From positions 1 through 44,925 of the forward strand of contig NZFP01000024.1 of NCBI GenBank assembly GCA_002689325.1: DNA of 44,925 nt, given 5' to 3'. Below are positions 1 to 11,843 of the stretch, in pieces. A program made the position numbers and the translations under genes. The notes under the pieces are model-generated. The model saw only the letters and a list, made by a program, of their open reading frames with translations, did no database searches and had not been told where the DNA came from. Every line of letters starts with the position of its first letter. The first letter of the stretch is position 1. The DNA comes from Rickettsiales bacterium. Its GTDB lineage: Bacteria; Pseudomonadota; Alphaproteobacteria; Methylaequorales; Methylaequoraceae.

Positions 1-80
1 CTATTAATTTAAAGCATAATATAATAAAAAAATAAACTATAAAATTTTATTATTTAAAATAAATTTTATCATATTTTATT

Positions 81-936
81 ATGAAACAGTCGAAAGTTAA
101 TGTATCCTTTGAATTTTTCCCTCCTAAGAACGGAGGAGCTATATCCTCTTTGTGGCACAACATAAATAGACTTGAACCACTGAACCCCAGATTTATTTCA
201 GTTACATATGGTGCTGGCGGTTCAACAAGGGAAAATACCCATGATTTAGTAAAGCAAATTAAAAAAAAAACTAATCTACAACCAGCTGCTCATTTAACAT
301 GTATTAATTCAACAAGAGAAGAAATTGAATTAATTGCCAATGATTACTGGCAATCAGGTATAAAGCATATAGTTGCATTAAGAGGAGACCCACCAAAAAA
401 TAGTAATAAGATAAAAAGTGACTTTAAGTATGCAACAGATTTAATAACTTTTCTGAGAAAAAAACATGATTTTGAAATTACTGTTTCTGCGTATCCTGAA
501 ATTCACCCTGATTCTAACTCGATAGAACAGGAATATGACATTCTAAAAAAAAAAAATTGATTTAGGAGCTACAAAAGCAATTACACAATTTTTCTTTGAT
601 GTTGAGTATTATTTTAAATTTATTGATGGTGCTGTAAAAAGAGGTATAAAAATACCTATTATTCCTGGTATTCTTCCAGTAACAAACTGTGAGAGAACTA
701 TTGAGTTTGCAAAAAAAATGAACTGCAAGATGCCAACAAAATTAAAAAATATGTTTAAAGGTTTAGATTCTGATAAAGAGACAAGAAAATTAGTTGCTGC
801 AACAATAGCATATGATCAATGTGATAAATTAATCTGTGGAGGAGTTAAGGACTTTCACTTTTACACTCTAAATAGGGCAGATCTTTCTTTCGCAATTTGT
901 CATATTTTAGGTGTTAAGCCAAAGGCCAATAAATGA
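81..936 (+). CDS. metF: 5,10-methylenetetrahydrofolate reductase, interrupted by an apparent frameshift at an A12 tract (545-556)
   Basis: ORF 81-560 (FEFFPPKNGG...VTYGAGGSTRENT...ALRGDPP) and the later frame through 936 (ITQFFFDVEYYFKFIDGAVKRGIKIPIIPGILPVTN...) are the two halves of MetF. Removing one A from the A12 run restores a single frame (..DILKKKIDLGATKAITQFFFD..). Confidence 0.93.
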
Positions 937-1982
937 TAGATATTAAATTAATAGAAAGAATTCTCGAGGAAAAAATTTTGATTTTAGATGGGCCAATGGG
1001 AACTATGATCCAGGAAAAAAAATTAGATGAGAATGATTTTCGTGGAAAAAAATTTCTCAATTCAAAAAAAAATCTAAAAGGAAATAATGATTTGTTAAAT
1101 ATTACTTGCCCTGACTTAATTTATGAAATTCACCAAAAGTATCTGGAAGCAGGAGCAGATATCCTTGAAACCAATACATTCAACTCAACAAAAATTTCTC
1201 AAAAAGACTACGACTGTCAAGAATTTTCTTTTGACCTTAATTATCAAGGAGGCTTAATTGCAAGAAAGGCAGTAGATGACTTTTTGGATAAAAATCCAGG
1301 ACAAAATAGGTTTATCGCCGGTGTTCTTGGCCCGACTAACAGGACCTGCTCAATGTCACCAGATGTAAATGATCCCGGTTTTAGAAATGTAAATTTTGAT
1401 GTACTAAGAGATGATTACCTAGCTTCTATAGAGGCACTATTAAAATCGGGAGTAGATTTAATTTTAATCGAAACAATTTTTGATACTTTAAATGCTAAAG
1501 CAGCATTAATGGCTTTGAGTGATGTCGAAAGAAAAAAAAACATTAGAGTTCCACTCATGGTTTCAGCAACAATAACAGATTTATCAGGCAGAACTTTATC
1601 AGGTCAAACTTTAGAAGCCTTTTATAACTCAATTATACATTCGAACCCGTTGAGTGTTGGTTTGAATTGTGCTCTAGGTCCTAAAGAACTTGAGCCACAT
1701 CTTATTGAATTAGATAGGATTTCTGAATTTTTCGTAAGTATACATCCTAATGCGGGACTTCCCAATGCCTTTGGAGGATATGATGAAACGCCTGAATCGA
1801 TGGCAAAATTTGTTAAAAAATGGGGTGAAAATTGCTATATTAACATTGTTGGTGGATGTTGTGGAACAACTCCTGAACATATAAAATTAATGAAAAAAGT
1901 TACTAAAAAGTCTAAACCGAGAAAACGGTTGCAAAAAGATAAGCATATGAGGCTTTCTGGGCTTGAGGCATTTAATTACTAA
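933..1982 (+). CDS. metH: Methionine synthase, homocysteine-binding (S-methyltransferase) module; N-terminal half of split MetH
   Basis: [25 protein letters not shown], ends at [10 protein letters not shown], which is the normal MetH inter-domain linker. Confidence 0.93.
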   Translation: MIDIKLIERILEEKILILDGPMGTMIQEKKLDENDFRGKKFLNSKKNLKGNNDLLNITCPDLIYEIHQKYLEAGADILETNTFNSTKISQKDYDCQEFSFDLNYQGGLIARKAVDDFLDKNPGQNRFIAGVLGPTNRTCSMSPDVNDPGFRNVNFDVLRDDYLASIEALLKSGVDLILIETIFDTLNAKAALMALSDVERKKNIRVPLMVSATITDLSGRTLSGQTLEAFYNSIIHSNPLSVGLNCALGPKELEPHLIELDRISEFFVSIHPNAGLPNAFGGYDETPESMAKFVKKWGENCYINIVGGCCGTTPEHIKLMKKVTKKSKPRKRLQKDKHMRLSGLEAFNY

Positions 1983-4630
1983 TGACAAAGAAAAATATAA
2001 ATTTTATTAATATTGGTGAAAGGACGAACGTAACTGGTTCAGCTAAATTCAAAAAGTTAATAATGTCAGATAACTTTGAAGAAGCTGTTTCTGTGGCTAA
2101 AGATCAAATTGAAAATGGTGCCCAAATAATTGATATCAATATGGATGAGGGGCTACTTGATTCCGAAAAGGCAATGGAGAGATTTCTAAATCTTATTTCT
2201 GTTGAACCAGATATTGCAAAAGTTCCTTTCATGATTGATTCCTCCAAGTGGTCAGTAATTGAAACAGGACTTAAATGCGTTCAGGGAAAGGTTATTGTTA
2301 ATTCTATTAGTCTTAAAGAAGGAGAGAAAGAATTTATAGAACAAGCAATAATGGTAAAAAATTTTGGGGCAGCAGTTGTTGTTATGGCTTTTGATGAAGA
2401 GGGTCAGGCAGATTCTACTGAAAAAAAAATTAAAATTTGTTCAAGAGCATATAAAATTCTTACAGAGGAAGTAAAGTTTCCTGCTGAAGATATAATTTTT
2501 GATCCTAATATTTTTGCAGTGGCCACTGGAATTAGTGAACACAATAATTATGCTAAGGATTTTTTTGAAGCTACTAAACTTATCAAAGCAGAACTACCTG
2601 GATGTAAAGTTTCAGGAGGTGTATCAAATGTATCTTTTAGTTTTAGAGGAAATAATCTTGTCAGAGAAGCCATGCATTCGTGCTTTTTATATCATGCAAT
2701 TGACGCTGGATTAGATATGGCAATAGTTAATGCTGGGCAAATAACAATTTATGAGCAAATACCAAAGGATTTAAGAGAAAGTATAGAGGATGTTTTATTT
2801 AATCGTTCAGACAATGCCACAGATAAGCTAATAGATATTTCAAAAAAATATTCAGAAGGCAAAACAGATAAAAAGAAGATTACAAAGGAGTGGAGGAAAA
2901 AAAAACCAGAGGAAAGAGTTAAATATTCTTTGATTAATGGCATTAATGATTTTATTGAAAACGATACAGAGGAATTACGAAAAAAATTCGATAAACCTCT
3001 AGAAATTATCGAGGGACCATTAATGGATGGCATGAATGTGGTTGGTGATCTGTTTGGTTCAGGTAAAATGTTTTTACCTCAAGTAGTTAAATCTGCAAGA
3101 GTGATGAAACAGTCAGTGGCATACTTATTACCTTTTATGGAAAATGAAAAAAATGAGGATTTATCTAAAGGAAAAATATTACTTGCTACGGTTAAAGGAG
3201 ATGTTCACGATATAGGAAAAAATATTGTAGGAGTTGTTCTTCAATGTAATAATTTTGATGTAATTGATCTAGGTGTGATGGTTCCTTGCCAAAAAATAAT
3301 TGATACAGTTATATCTGAAAATGTTGATTTAATTGGTCTTTCTGGACTTATAACACCAAGTTTAGATGAAATGTGTTTTGTGGCTAGTGAATTATCAAGA
3401 AATAAGATTGATAGACCATTACTTATTGGAGGAGCAACGACTAGCAAGATTCACACAGCGATAAAAATTGCTCCTTTATATTCCAATGGTGTATGTCATG
3501 TAACCGATGCATCGAAAGCTGTAACTGTTGCTAGTAAATTAATTTCAAAAAATAAATGTAGACCTTTTATAGAGGAATTGAATAGAGAATACTCTAATTT
3601 AAGAACTTCCTATTTCAAAAAAGATAATAAAAAAGAAAACTCTATTGAAAAATGCAGAAAAAATAAATTTAATTTTGATTGGAAAAGTTACAAACCACAT
3701 GTCCCTAAACTTTTAGGTCTTAAAATTAACTATAAAATTTCCATTGAAAAAATTGAAAAATTTATCGATTGGAAACCATTTTTTCAATCATGGGAGTTAC
3801 ATGGAAATTTTCCTGAAATACTTAATGACAAAAAAGTTGGAAAAGCCGCAAAGGATTTGTGGAATGATGCGCAAAAAATGCTTGAAAGACTAAAAAAAAA
3901 TAAAATCATATCACCTAGCGCTGTAATTGGATTTTGGCCAGCTAATTCGGAAGGTGACGATATTTTGATTTTTAAGGATAATTCTAGAAAAAAAATTTTA
4001 AAAAAACTACATTTTTTAAGACAACAAGTTAGCAGAGAAAACTCAAAGAGACCTAATTTTTGCTTATCAGATTTTGTTTCACCAACTTCGTCAAAAATTA
4101 AAGATTTTATTGGTGGTTTTTTAGTCACAGCAGGTGATGGTATTGAAAAACTATCTAAAGAGTATGATAATAAGAAGGATGATTACAATTCAATTATGGT
4201 AAAAGCTCTTGGAGATAGAATCGCAGAAGCTTTAGCAGAAATGATGCATGCCGAGGTAAGAAAAAAATATTGGGGATATGCTAAAGAAGAAAACTTAAGT
4301 AATGAGCAGTTAATAAAAGAAAATTATATCGGAATTAGGCCTGCACCTGGATATCCTGCATGTCCTGACCATACCGAAAAATCCACCCTATTTGAATTAC
4401 TAGAAGTATCAAAAAATCTTAAGGTAGAACTCACTGAATCTTTTGCAATGAGCCCAGCAAGTTCTGTTTCTGGTTTTTATTTTTCTCACCCAGAGGCTTC
4501 ATATTTTGGTGTTGGAAAAATTAATAAAGACCAAGTATCAGATTATGCCAATAGAAAGGGTGTATCACTAGAAGATATTGAGAAATGGCTTGGTCCCAAT
4601 TTAAGTTATTCTCCCAAGAAAGCAGCATGA
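1982..4630 (+). CDS. metH: Methionine synthase, folate/cap/B12-binding/activation modules; C-terminal part of split MetH
   Basis: [36 protein letters not shown] (DxHxxG cobalamin box), activation domain [17 protein letters not shown]. Confidence 0.95.
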   Translation: MTKKNINFINIGERTNVTGSAKFKKLIMSDNFEEAVSVAKDQIENGAQIIDINMDEGLLDSEKAMERFLNLISVEPDIAKVPFMIDSSKWSVIETGLKCVQGKVIVNSISLKEGEKEFIEQAIMVKNFGAAVVVMAFDEEGQADSTEKKIKICSRAYKILTEEVKFPAEDIIFDPNIFAVATGISEHNNYAKDFFEATKLIKAELPGCKVSGGVSNVSFSFRGNNLVREAMHSCFLYHAIDAGLDMAIVNAGQITIYEQIPKDLRESIEDVLFNRSDNATDKLIDISKKYSEGKTDKKKITKEWRKKKPEERVKYSLINGINDFIENDTEELRKKFDKPLEIIEGPLMDGMNVVGDLFGSGKMFLPQVVKSARVMKQSVAYLLPFMENEKNEDLSKGKILLATVKGDVHDIGKNIVGVVLQCNNFDVIDLGVMVPCQKIIDTVISENVDLIGLSGLITPSLDEMCFVASELSRNKIDRPLLIGGATTSKIHTAIKIAPLYSNGVCHVTDASKAVTVASKLISKNKCRPFIEELNREYSNLRTSYFKKDNKKENSIEKCRKNKFNFDWKSYKPHVPKLLGLKINYKISIEKIEKFIDWKPFFQSWELHGNFPEILNDKKVGKAAKDLWNDAQKMLERLKKNKIISPSAVIGFWPANSEGDDILIFKDNSRKKILKKLHFLRQQVSRENSKRPNFCLSDFVSPTSSKIKDFIGGFLVTAGDGIEKLSKEYDNKKDDYNSIMVKALGDRIAEALAEMMHAEVRKKYWGYAKEENLSNEQLIKENYIGIRPAPGYPACPDHTEKSTLFELLEVSKNLKVELTESFAMSPASSVSGFYFSHPEASYFGVGKINKDQVSDYANRKGVSLEDIEKWLGPNLSYSPKKAA

Positions 4631-6774
4631 GTCTGGTTGAAGAAAAATTAATCATTCCTGAACCAGATTTTATTTCTGGTTTAAATTCTGAACAAAAAAA
4701 AGCTGTAATGAATATAGATGGTCCCCTGCTAGTTCTATCAGGCGCTGGGACTGGGAAAACAAAAGTTTTGACTACAAGATTAGCAAATATAATTCATTCA
4801 AGAAAAGCCAGTATTTCTAATATTCTTTGCGTTACATTTACAAATAAAGCAGCTTTTGAAATGAAATCTAGAGTTGAAAAAATTTTAAAACAGCCGGTTG
4901 AAGGAATGTCAATTGGAACTTTTCACTCCATTGGAGCCAAGTTTTTAAGAAAGCACTCTAATTTAATTGATATAAAAAATGATTTTACAATCTTGGACAC
5001 AGAGGATCAACTAAGACTGGTTAAACAAGTAATTTCATTATTAGATCTTGATCCCAAGATTTTTGTTCCTAAGAGTTTTCTCTACATGATTGATCAAATG
5101 AAAAATTATGGTTTATCTTATGATGAAATTGGTAATCACGAATTTGAGCACAAGACGAAAGGTAAACTTAGCAAAGTTTATAAATTATATCAGCAGAGGT
5201 TAAAGATTTATAACTCTGTTGATTTCGGTGATCTTATTTTACTACCATTAAAGATTTTGAGACAGAACTCTGAAATTTCAGATCTTTACAATAAAAAGTT
5301 TAAATACATTTTGGTTGACGAATATCAGGATACTAATGCTGCTCAGTACATGTTACTAAGGTTACTATCAAGTGAAAGAAAAAATATTTGTTGTGTAGGT
5401 GATGAAGATCAATCAATCTATGGTTGGAGAGGTGCACAACTAAAAAATATTTTAAATTTTGAAGATGATTTTAAAGGTGCCCAAATAATTAGATTAGAAC
5501 AAAATTACAGATCAACTGGAAATATTTTAGATGCAGCCTCAAGTCTTATTTCAGAAAATAAAGAAAGAATTGGTAAAAAATTATGGACTTCAGATCCTAC
5601 CGGAGAACCAGTTGAAGTAATTAACCTCGAAAATGACCAAATGGAAGCGTTTTTTGTTTCTGAAAGAATAGTTAATTTACAAAATACCGGTATTAAATTA
5701 TCAAAGATGGCTATTCTCACAAGAGCTAGTTTCCAGTTTAAAGACTTGGAGGATAGATTTATTAGAGAAAATATTAAATACAAGGTTGTCGGAGGACTAA
5801 GGTTTTATGAAAGAGCAGAAATTAAAGATGCTCTAGCCTTTTTTAGATTGTTAATAAAAAGTGATGACAATTTATCTTTTGAAAGAATTATAAATATACC
5901 AAAAAGAGGCTTAGGCTCAGTTTTTTTAAGGAAGTTAAATGATTTTGCAAAAAAAAATAATTTATCCTTACTTGATTCACTCAGAAAATATCTAGAAACA
6001 GAAACATTATCCAAAAGTCCCAGTGATAACATAATAAAATTTTTAATCATATTAGATAAGCATAAAGACATGCTTAAAAATCAAGATCATTTTGAGGTTG
6101 CTGGTTCATTATTAGATGATATTGGTTACACAGATATGCTTAAAAATGAAAAAACCATAGAATCTGAGGGAAGGTTAGAAAATTTAAAAAAGCTTGTTAT
6201 TGACATAAGAAGTAGAAGTACATTGAATGAATTTCTTGATGAAGTGAGTTTACTAACCGATGTATCTAATGAAAGTGAAGGTACAGAAAAAATTTCAATT
6301 ATGACTTTGCATAGTGCTAAAGGATTAGAGTTTGATTATATTTTTTTACCTGGATGGGAAGAAGGAATTTTTCCAAATCAGAGAAGCCTCGATGAAAATG
6401 GTAACAAAGGGTTAGAGGAAGAAAGAAGACTCGCGTATGTTGGAATTACCAGAGCAAGAAAAAAACTCAGTATTTCATTTGTTAACTTTAGAAAACAATA
6501 TAACTATAATATTTATCGATCTATTCCATCAAGATTTTTATCAGAATTACCAAAAAAAAATTGTGAATTAAAGCTTAATCAAAGTTTGAAAGAAAAAAGA
6601 TTAAAGAAAATTGACCATATAAAAAGTAATGAATTCGCAGTAGGTACTTTAGTTAAACATGATGATTTTGGAGAGGGAAAAGTTTTAGGAATTAATGGAA
6701 AAAAACTACAAGTAAAGTTTGAGAAATTTGAAGAAATAATGAGTATATTTTCAGACTTTGTTAAAAAACAGTAA
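4627..6774 (+). CDS. uvrD: UvrD/PcrA-type superfamily 1 DNA helicase
   Basis: [15 protein letters not shown] Walker [45 protein letters not shown]. The ATG at 4627 overlaps the metH stop (ATGA), so this start is more likely than the track's 4585. Confidence 0.93.
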   Translation: MSLVEEKLIIPEPDFISGLNSEQKKAVMNIDGPLLVLSGAGTGKTKVLTTRLANIIHSRKASISNILCVTFTNKAAFEMKSRVEKILKQPVEGMSIGTFHSIGAKFLRKHSNLIDIKNDFTILDTEDQLRLVKQVISLLDLDPKIFVPKSFLYMIDQMKNYGLSYDEIGNHEFEHKTKGKLSKVYKLYQQRLKIYNSVDFGDLILLPLKILRQNSEISDLYNKKFKYILVDEYQDTNAAQYMLLRLLSSERKNICCVGDEDQSIYGWRGAQLKNILNFEDDFKGAQIIRLEQNYRSTGNILDAASSLISENKERIGKKLWTSDPTGEPVEVINLENDQMEAFFVSERIVNLQNTGIKLSKMAILTRASFQFKDLEDRFIRENIKYKVVGGLRFYERAEIKDALAFFRLLIKSDDNLSFERIINIPKRGLGSVFLRKLNDFAKKNNLSLLDSLRKYLETETLSKSPSDNIIKFLIILDKHKDMLKNQDHFEVAGSLLDDIGYTDMLKNEKTIESEGRLENLKKLVIDIRSRSTLNEFLDEVSLLTDVSNESEGTEKISIMTLHSAKGLEFDYIFLPGWEEGIFPNQRSLDENGNKGLEEERRLAYVGITRARKKLSISFVNFRKQYNYNIYRSIPSRFLSELPKKNCELKLNQSLKEKRLKKIDHIKSNEFAVGTLVKHDDFGEGKVLGINGKKLQVKFEKFEEIMSIFSDFVKKQ

Positions 6775-7601
6775 TGTTTTTTAAGATTTCAATAAATCTT
6801 TCTGATAAAAAATTCAGAGAATTAAAATTAGAGAATTTATTTGAAAATTTAATTTTCAATAAAATTAAAAAAAACTGGAGTGTAGAAATTTTTACAACAG
6901 ACTTGATTAGAGATAATTTTTTTATCTCAAAATTGTTGGGGATAAAAGATGTGAAAGTAAAAAAACTAAAAATTAAGAGTTTGGCTAGTTATATAAAAAA
7001 TTCTGACTTTAGTATCGTTACAAAAAATTTTCACATTTCAACTTTTAAAAAAAAAACAATAAAAAAAAATATTTTAATTCCTGCTAGCACTGCATTTGGT
7101 ACAGGTTCACATCCAAGTACATTTTTAGCAATACATAATATTGAAAAAATCTTCAAAAAAGGTGAATTTAAAAAATTAAGCTTTTTAGATGTAGGAACTG
7201 GAACAGGAATTTTAAGTTTTGTAATTCATAAACTGTCTAATAAAAGAATAAATGCAACAGATATTGATATAGAATCACAAAGGAACTTTAACCGAAATGC
7301 AAAATTGAATTCGATTTCTAATTTTAGATTTTATAGATGTTATGGTCTAAATAACCATTTTCTTAAAAAGAAAAAGTTTACATTAATAGTATCTAATATA
7401 CTTTTGCTTCCCTTAAAAAGGCTTGCTAAAGATTTTACAAAACACCTTGTTGGTGGTGGGGTTGTAATTGTGTCAGGTATTCTTCATAGTCAAAAAAACG
7501 ATATTGTAAATTGTTATAGTAAATTTAATTTAAAATTAGTAAAAAGTACATATATAGAAGGCTGGGTATCTCTAATTTTTAAAAAACATGCAATTTATTA
7601 A
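6774..7601 (+). CDS. prmA: Ribosomal protein L11 methyltransferase
   Basis: TAFGTGSHPSTFLAI, LDVGTGTGILS, IVSNILLLPL; PrmA-type motifs. Confidence 0.85.
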   Translation: MFFKISINLSDKKFRELKLENLFENLIFNKIKKNWSVEIFTTDLIRDNFFISKLLGIKDVKVKKLKIKSLASYIKNSDFSIVTKNFHISTFKKKTIKKNILIPASTAFGTGSHPSTFLAIHNIEKIFKKGEFKKLSFLDVGTGTGILSFVIHKLSNKRINATDIDIESQRNFNRNAKLNSISNFRFYRCYGLNNHFLKKKKFTLIVSNILLLPLKRLAKDFTKHLVGGGVVIVSGILHSQKNDIVNCYSKFNLKLVKSTYIEGWVSLIFKKHAIY

Positions 7602-9321
7602 TGATAATTTAAAAACTCTAAATTCTTTTTTAAGAAAAAAGAAGACGGATTACTATTTTATTTCTACTAGTGATGAGTATTTAAATGAATACGTTCCAAA
7701 CTATAATATGAGACTTAAATGGCTTACAAATTTTTCCGGGTCTAATGGATATGCATTATTATCTGAAAAAAAAAAATTTTTTTTTACTGATGGAAGATAC
7801 TTGGAGCAAGCCCAAAAAGAACTTCCAAAAAGTTTCAAAATTTTCGATTTAAATAAAGAAAATTTAATTAGTTTTTTTTCTGGCTTCAAAAATAAAAAAA
7901 TACTTACCGACACCAAGTGTTTCTCTAAAAACCTAATTATTGAAATTTCAAAAAGTCTTAAACATTCAAATAGCAAAATTATTCATGATACAAAAAATTT
8001 GATAGATTGTATTTGGTCGGAAAGACCTACAGAGCAAATAAAAAAATTTTTTATTTTAAAAAAAGAAAATTGTGGTGAATCTTTTGAAGAAAAACTTAAG
8101 AAGATAAGACCAGTAGATAATAAGGTTCTAATTATTACATCCCCAGAATCTTTGTGCTGGTTGTTGAACATTAGGGGGTTTGATTTAGAAAATACTCCAG
8201 TAGTTTTTTGTAGAGCTATAATAACAAAAAAAAAAATTGAATTTTTTGTCAACAAAAAAAAATTGCCTAAAGGTTTTGTTTCAACTTACAAAAATATCAA
8301 AATATATAATATATCTTTGTTTGATCTAGCATTAACCAAATTAAATAAAAAAAGTATACAAGTTGATAGTCAACTTTCCTATTTCTTTTACAAAACTCTT
8401 GAGGGCAACAAGTTATTTTTCAAAGATGACCCATGTAAGATTTTAAAATCTCAAAAAAATAAAGTTGAAATTTCACAATCTAAGTCTGCACATCTAAATG
8501 ATGGAGTTGCTTTAGTAAAGTTTTATTATTGGTTAGAAGAAAATTATAAAAAAAATAAAATCACTGAATTCCAAGCTGCAGAGAAATTAGAACAATTTAG
8601 AAAAGAAAACATTAATTATTTTTCCTCAAGTTTTCCTACTATATCTGCTACAGGTGCCAACGGGGCAATCGTACATTATAAACCGAACAGGAAGAGCTCA
8701 GTTTTAAAACAAGGTGAGTTATATTTGTGTGATTCAGGTGGTCAATATTATGGAGGAACAACTGATATAACTAGAACGATTTATTTAGGTAACAAGCCAT
8801 CAGAGACATTAAAACTAATTTATACTAAAGTTTTGTTGGGGCACTTGAATATATCTATGTTAAAATTTCCAGCCGGTACCAGAGGCTATCAATTAGATTC
8901 CATTGCAAGGTATAACTTATGGAATCATGGATTAGACTATAACCATGGAACTGGTCATGGTGTGGGAAGTTTTTTAGGGGTTCATGAGGGGCCACAATCT
9001 ATCTCAAAAAATCCTAATAATGTTTCTCTAAAACCAGGAATGATAATTTCTAACGAACCTGGTTTTTATAAAAATAAATCTTTTGGTATTAGAATTGAGA
9101 ATTTAGTTTTAGTAAAAAAATCTTCATTTAATAATTACTTTGAATTTGAAACGCTATCATTGTTTCCCTATGAATTAAAATTAATTAGTTTCAATCTACT
9201 AAATAGCACTCAAAAAGATTGGATTCGTAAATATCATAATCACGTTTACTTGAAAGTGTCAAACCTGCTTGATAAAAAATATAGTGAGTGGTTAAAGAAA
9301 AAAATTGAAATAAGCAACTAA
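7588..9321 (+). CDS. pepP: Xaa-Pro aminopeptidase (M24 family, PepP-like)
   Basis: DSGGQYYGGTTDITRTIYLG, GTGHGVGSFLGVHEGPQSIS, NEPGFYKNKSFGIRIENL metal-ligand motifs. Confidence 0.92.
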   Translation: MQFINDNLKTLNSFLRKKKTDYYFISTSDEYLNEYVPNYNMRLKWLTNFSGSNGYALLSEKKKFFFTDGRYLEQAQKELPKSFKIFDLNKENLISFFSGFKNKKILTDTKCFSKNLIIEISKSLKHSNSKIIHDTKNLIDCIWSERPTEQIKKFFILKKENCGESFEEKLKKIRPVDNKVLIITSPESLCWLLNIRGFDLENTPVVFCRAIITKKKIEFFVNKKKLPKGFVSTYKNIKIYNISLFDLALTKLNKKSIQVDSQLSYFFYKTLEGNKLFFKDDPCKILKSQKNKVEISQSKSAHLNDGVALVKFYYWLEENYKKNKITEFQAAEKLEQFRKENINYFSSSFPTISATGANGAIVHYKPNRKSSVLKQGELYLCDSGGQYYGGTTDITRTIYLGNKPSETLKLIYTKVLLGHLNISMLKFPAGTRGYQLDSIARYNLWNHGLDYNHGTGHGVGSFLGVHEGPQSISKNPNNVSLKPGMIISNEPGFYKNKSFGIRIENLVLVKKSSFNNYFEFETLSLFPYELKLISFNLLNSTQKDWIRKYHNHVYLKVSNLLDKKYSEWLKKKIEISN

Positions 9322-10970
9322 TTTTCAATTAGTTTTTTTGCTGCTTGTATTGCTTCTTCTGTTATTACTTTTCCAGATAGCATTCTTGCAACTTCTTTGA
9401 TCTTTTGGTCTTGGTTAATTTTTATTACATTAATTTTTGTGTCTTGGTTTTTATTATCTTTTTTTACAACGAAATGATTATTACCATGTGCTGCTACTTG
9501 AGGTGAATGAGTTACGACTATAACTTGTCTTGAGCCACCTAATTTTTTTAATCTTTCTCCAACAGCAGAGGACACAGCTCCACCTATACCGCTGTCAACC
9601 TCGTCAAAAACCATTACTGTTTGATTTTTCTTTTGTGCAATAACTTTAATGGCAAGAGCAAATCTACACAATTCTCCTCCAGAGGAAATATTCTTGATTA
9701 AATCCATCTCAGATTTTGGATTAGTTTGTATTTTAAACGTAACCTTGTCCATTCCAGAATTACCTGGCTCAGATTGTTCTATGAAAGTTTGAAATTTAGC
9801 ATTTTCAAGTTTAAGTGCTGGTAGTTCTTTATTGATATCTTCGTCGAGCTTCTTAGCACTATTTTTTCTAGACTGCGAGATATCTCCTGCAATCTGAAGA
9901 TAAGTTTCTTTTATTTCTTTATAGTATTGTTCTTTTTTAATTAGTATTTCATCAAAGTTTATTACTTTATCTAATTTTCTATTTAGTTTTTCGAAAAAAC
10001 TCACTAAATCTTCTTCTTTACAGTTATGTTTTTTTGATATTTTCTTGTAGAGTTGTATTCTATCTTCAATTTCCTCTAATTTATTAATATTGAAGTCCTG
10101 ATTCATTAAATTGTTCATTTTATTGGAAATTTCTTTTGTTTCCAGAAAGATTGAATTTAAATTTTCTATATCTTTTTTGCAACTATCATCCATTAAATGT
10201 TCAATAGCTTTAAGAGAGTTTAAAACTCTTGAAAATAAGACCTCTATGCCAGGAGGGGTTTCAGAATAAAAATTGTCTGTTACAGAATTTAGAGTTTCCG
10301 TAATCTTTGCGGAGTTTTGTAAAACTATTTTTTTATTTAGCAAATCTTTAAATTCATTGGTTACAGGATTTAAATTTTTAAGCTCTTCAAGGTCATATTT
10401 TATATTTTCTTTAATTCTTTGTTGATCTTGTTTTCCTTCATTTAAATTTTCAACTTCTTTTTTTGCTTTAGTTAGATCTTTCCAAAGAGTGTTTAATTTT
10501 TGTAAGTTTTTGTGATGAGTTCCAAAGTCATCTAAAATATTTATATGAGTGCTAGTATCGAGAAGCCCTTGCTCAGAAAATTGACTATGAATTTCAATTA
10601 TATCACTAAATAAGAGTTTTAATGTACTAGATGTAACTAAGTTTTCATTTATAAAACATTTACTTCTTCCATCTTCTGAGATAATTCTCTTCACAAGGAT
10701 TTCAGCGTCATAATTAATTCCTAGTTCGTCAAGTTTGCTTTTTACAAAAATGAACCTTCCAACATCAACTAATGCTGAAACACTTAAAACTTTTCCATTT
10801 TCAGGTCTTAATCCTGGTTTTGCTCTTTCTCCAGTTATCAAATTTAGAGAATCTAGGATCATTGATTTACCTGCTCCAGTTTCTCCTGTTAACACACATA
10901 AACCTTTATCCAAAGATAAATCAATCTCATCAATCAATAATAAATTTCTTATTGATAATAATTTTATCAT
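9318..10970 (-). CDS. recN: DNA repair ATPase RecN
   Basis: LTGETGAGKSMILDSLNLITGERA, SSGGELCRFALAIKV, FDEVDSGIGGAVSSAVGERL, VTHSPQVAAHGNNHFVVKK. Confidence 0.95.
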   Translation of the reverse strand: MIKLLSIRNLLLIDEIDLSLDKGLCVLTGETGAGKSMILDSLNLITGERAKPGLRPENGKVLSVSALVDVGRFIFVKSKLDELGINYDAEILVKRIISEDGRSKCFINENLVTSSTLKLLFSDIIEIHSQFSEQGLLDTSTHINILDDFGTHHKNLQKLNTLWKDLTKAKKEVENLNEGKQDQQRIKENIKYDLEELKNLNPVTNEFKDLLNKKIVLQNSAKITETLNSVTDNFYSETPPGIEVLFSRVLNSLKAIEHLMDDSCKKDIENLNSIFLETKEISNKMNNLMNQDFNINKLEEIEDRIQLYKKISKKHNCKEEDLVSFFEKLNRKLDKVINFDEILIKKEQYYKEIKETYLQIAGDISQSRKNSAKKLDEDINKELPALKLENAKFQTFIEQSEPGNSGMDKVTFKIQTNPKSEMDLIKNISSGGELCRFALAIKVIAQKKNQTVMVFDEVDSGIGGAVSSAVGERLKKLGGSRQVIVVTHSPQVAAHGNNHFVVKKDNKNQDTKINVIKINQDQKIKEVARMLSGKVITEEAIQAAKKLIEN

Positions 10971-10971
10971 T

Positions 10972-11793
10972 TTACATTAAATCAAAATCATCAACATTAA
11001 GTTTTTTTAGATCAAGTTCCTTCTTTTTAAACTTGACAAAATTTGCGTTTTTTAAAACCAATTTTTTTGCTTCCTCAACCCACTCAGTTTTTTTAAAGTT
11101 ATAGTCAAGAATTCTGTAGAGAAATATTGCTTGTTTACTTAATCCTAATGATGTGTAACATTCAATAAGTCTAAATATTACCTCTGGTATATGCGTGCTA
11201 TTTTTGTATTCTGATAAGACTTTTTTATATCTTTTTATACTTGCAAGATAAAAGCCTTGAGATTGGTAAAATTTTGCAATTTCAACTTCTCTTGCAGCTA
11301 AATGGTTGTTGAGAGAGTTTAAATGTTGTTTCGATTTCTTTGCATATTTTGATTTAGGAAATTTATTAATTAATTCGCTAAATTCTTCTACTGCTTTCTG
11401 AGAGGTTTTTTGATCAAAACTTACTGCTGGCATTCTTTCATAATATGAGTAAGCTTTTAGATACATTGCGTATGGAATTGACTCATGGTCGGGATTAAGT
11501 TCTATAAACTTGGTAAGAGTAAGAATGGCTTCTTCATATTCATTCGACATATACTGAGCAAATCCAGCCATTAGTTGACTTTTTGAAGATAAACTTGAGT
11601 ATGGATGTACTATTTCTAATTCATTAAAAACCTCAACAGCATTCTCAAAATCTTTAACCTTTAAATATTTCATTCCTTCTTTGTAAAGTGTGACATCACT
11701 TTTATTATTTCCAGTGTCTACGATAGTTTTGTTTGTTGAAGAACAAGAAAACATTATTAAGAGAATTGCAAATACTAAAATTTGTCTTAGCAT
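10972..11793 (-). CDS. bamD: Outer membrane assembly lipoprotein BamD (TPR)
   Basis: Lipobox-like FSCSS, YKEGMKYLKVKDFENAVEVFNELEIVHPYSS and TPR repeats; position between lpxC and recN. Confidence 0.9.
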   Translation of the reverse strand: MLRQILVFAILLIMFSCSSTNKTIVDTGNNKSDVTLYKEGMKYLKVKDFENAVEVFNELEIVHPYSSLSSKSQLMAGFAQYMSNEYEEAILTLTKFIELNPDHESIPYAMYLKAYSYYERMPAVSFDQKTSQKAVEEFSELINKFPKSKYAKKSKQHLNSLNNHLAAREVEIAKFYQSQGFYLASIKRYKKVLSEYKNSTHIPEVIFRLIECYTSLGLSKQAIFLYRILDYNFKKTEWVEEAKKLVLKNANFVKFKKKELDLKKLNVDDFDLM

Positions 11794-11843
11794 GACAAAT
11801 ATTATTAATATTTTTTTTTTTTTTTTAAAGGTTTATTTTAAAA

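Noticed and set aside
2499-2714. + strand ORF 71 aa overlapping metH
   Set aside because: Out-of-frame shadow of MetH; low-complexity translation.
2749-4128. Minus-strand ORFs (2749-3033, 3241-3447, 3784-4128) inside metH
   Set aside because: Antisense shadows of a strongly conserved coding gene; no recognisable domains.
5505-6071. Minus ORFs inside uvrD
   Set aside because: Antisense to helicase motifs; no domain support.
10735-11104. + strand ORFs over the recN/bamD junction
   Set aside because: Antisense to two confident genes; Leu/Ser-rich AT-bias artefacts.
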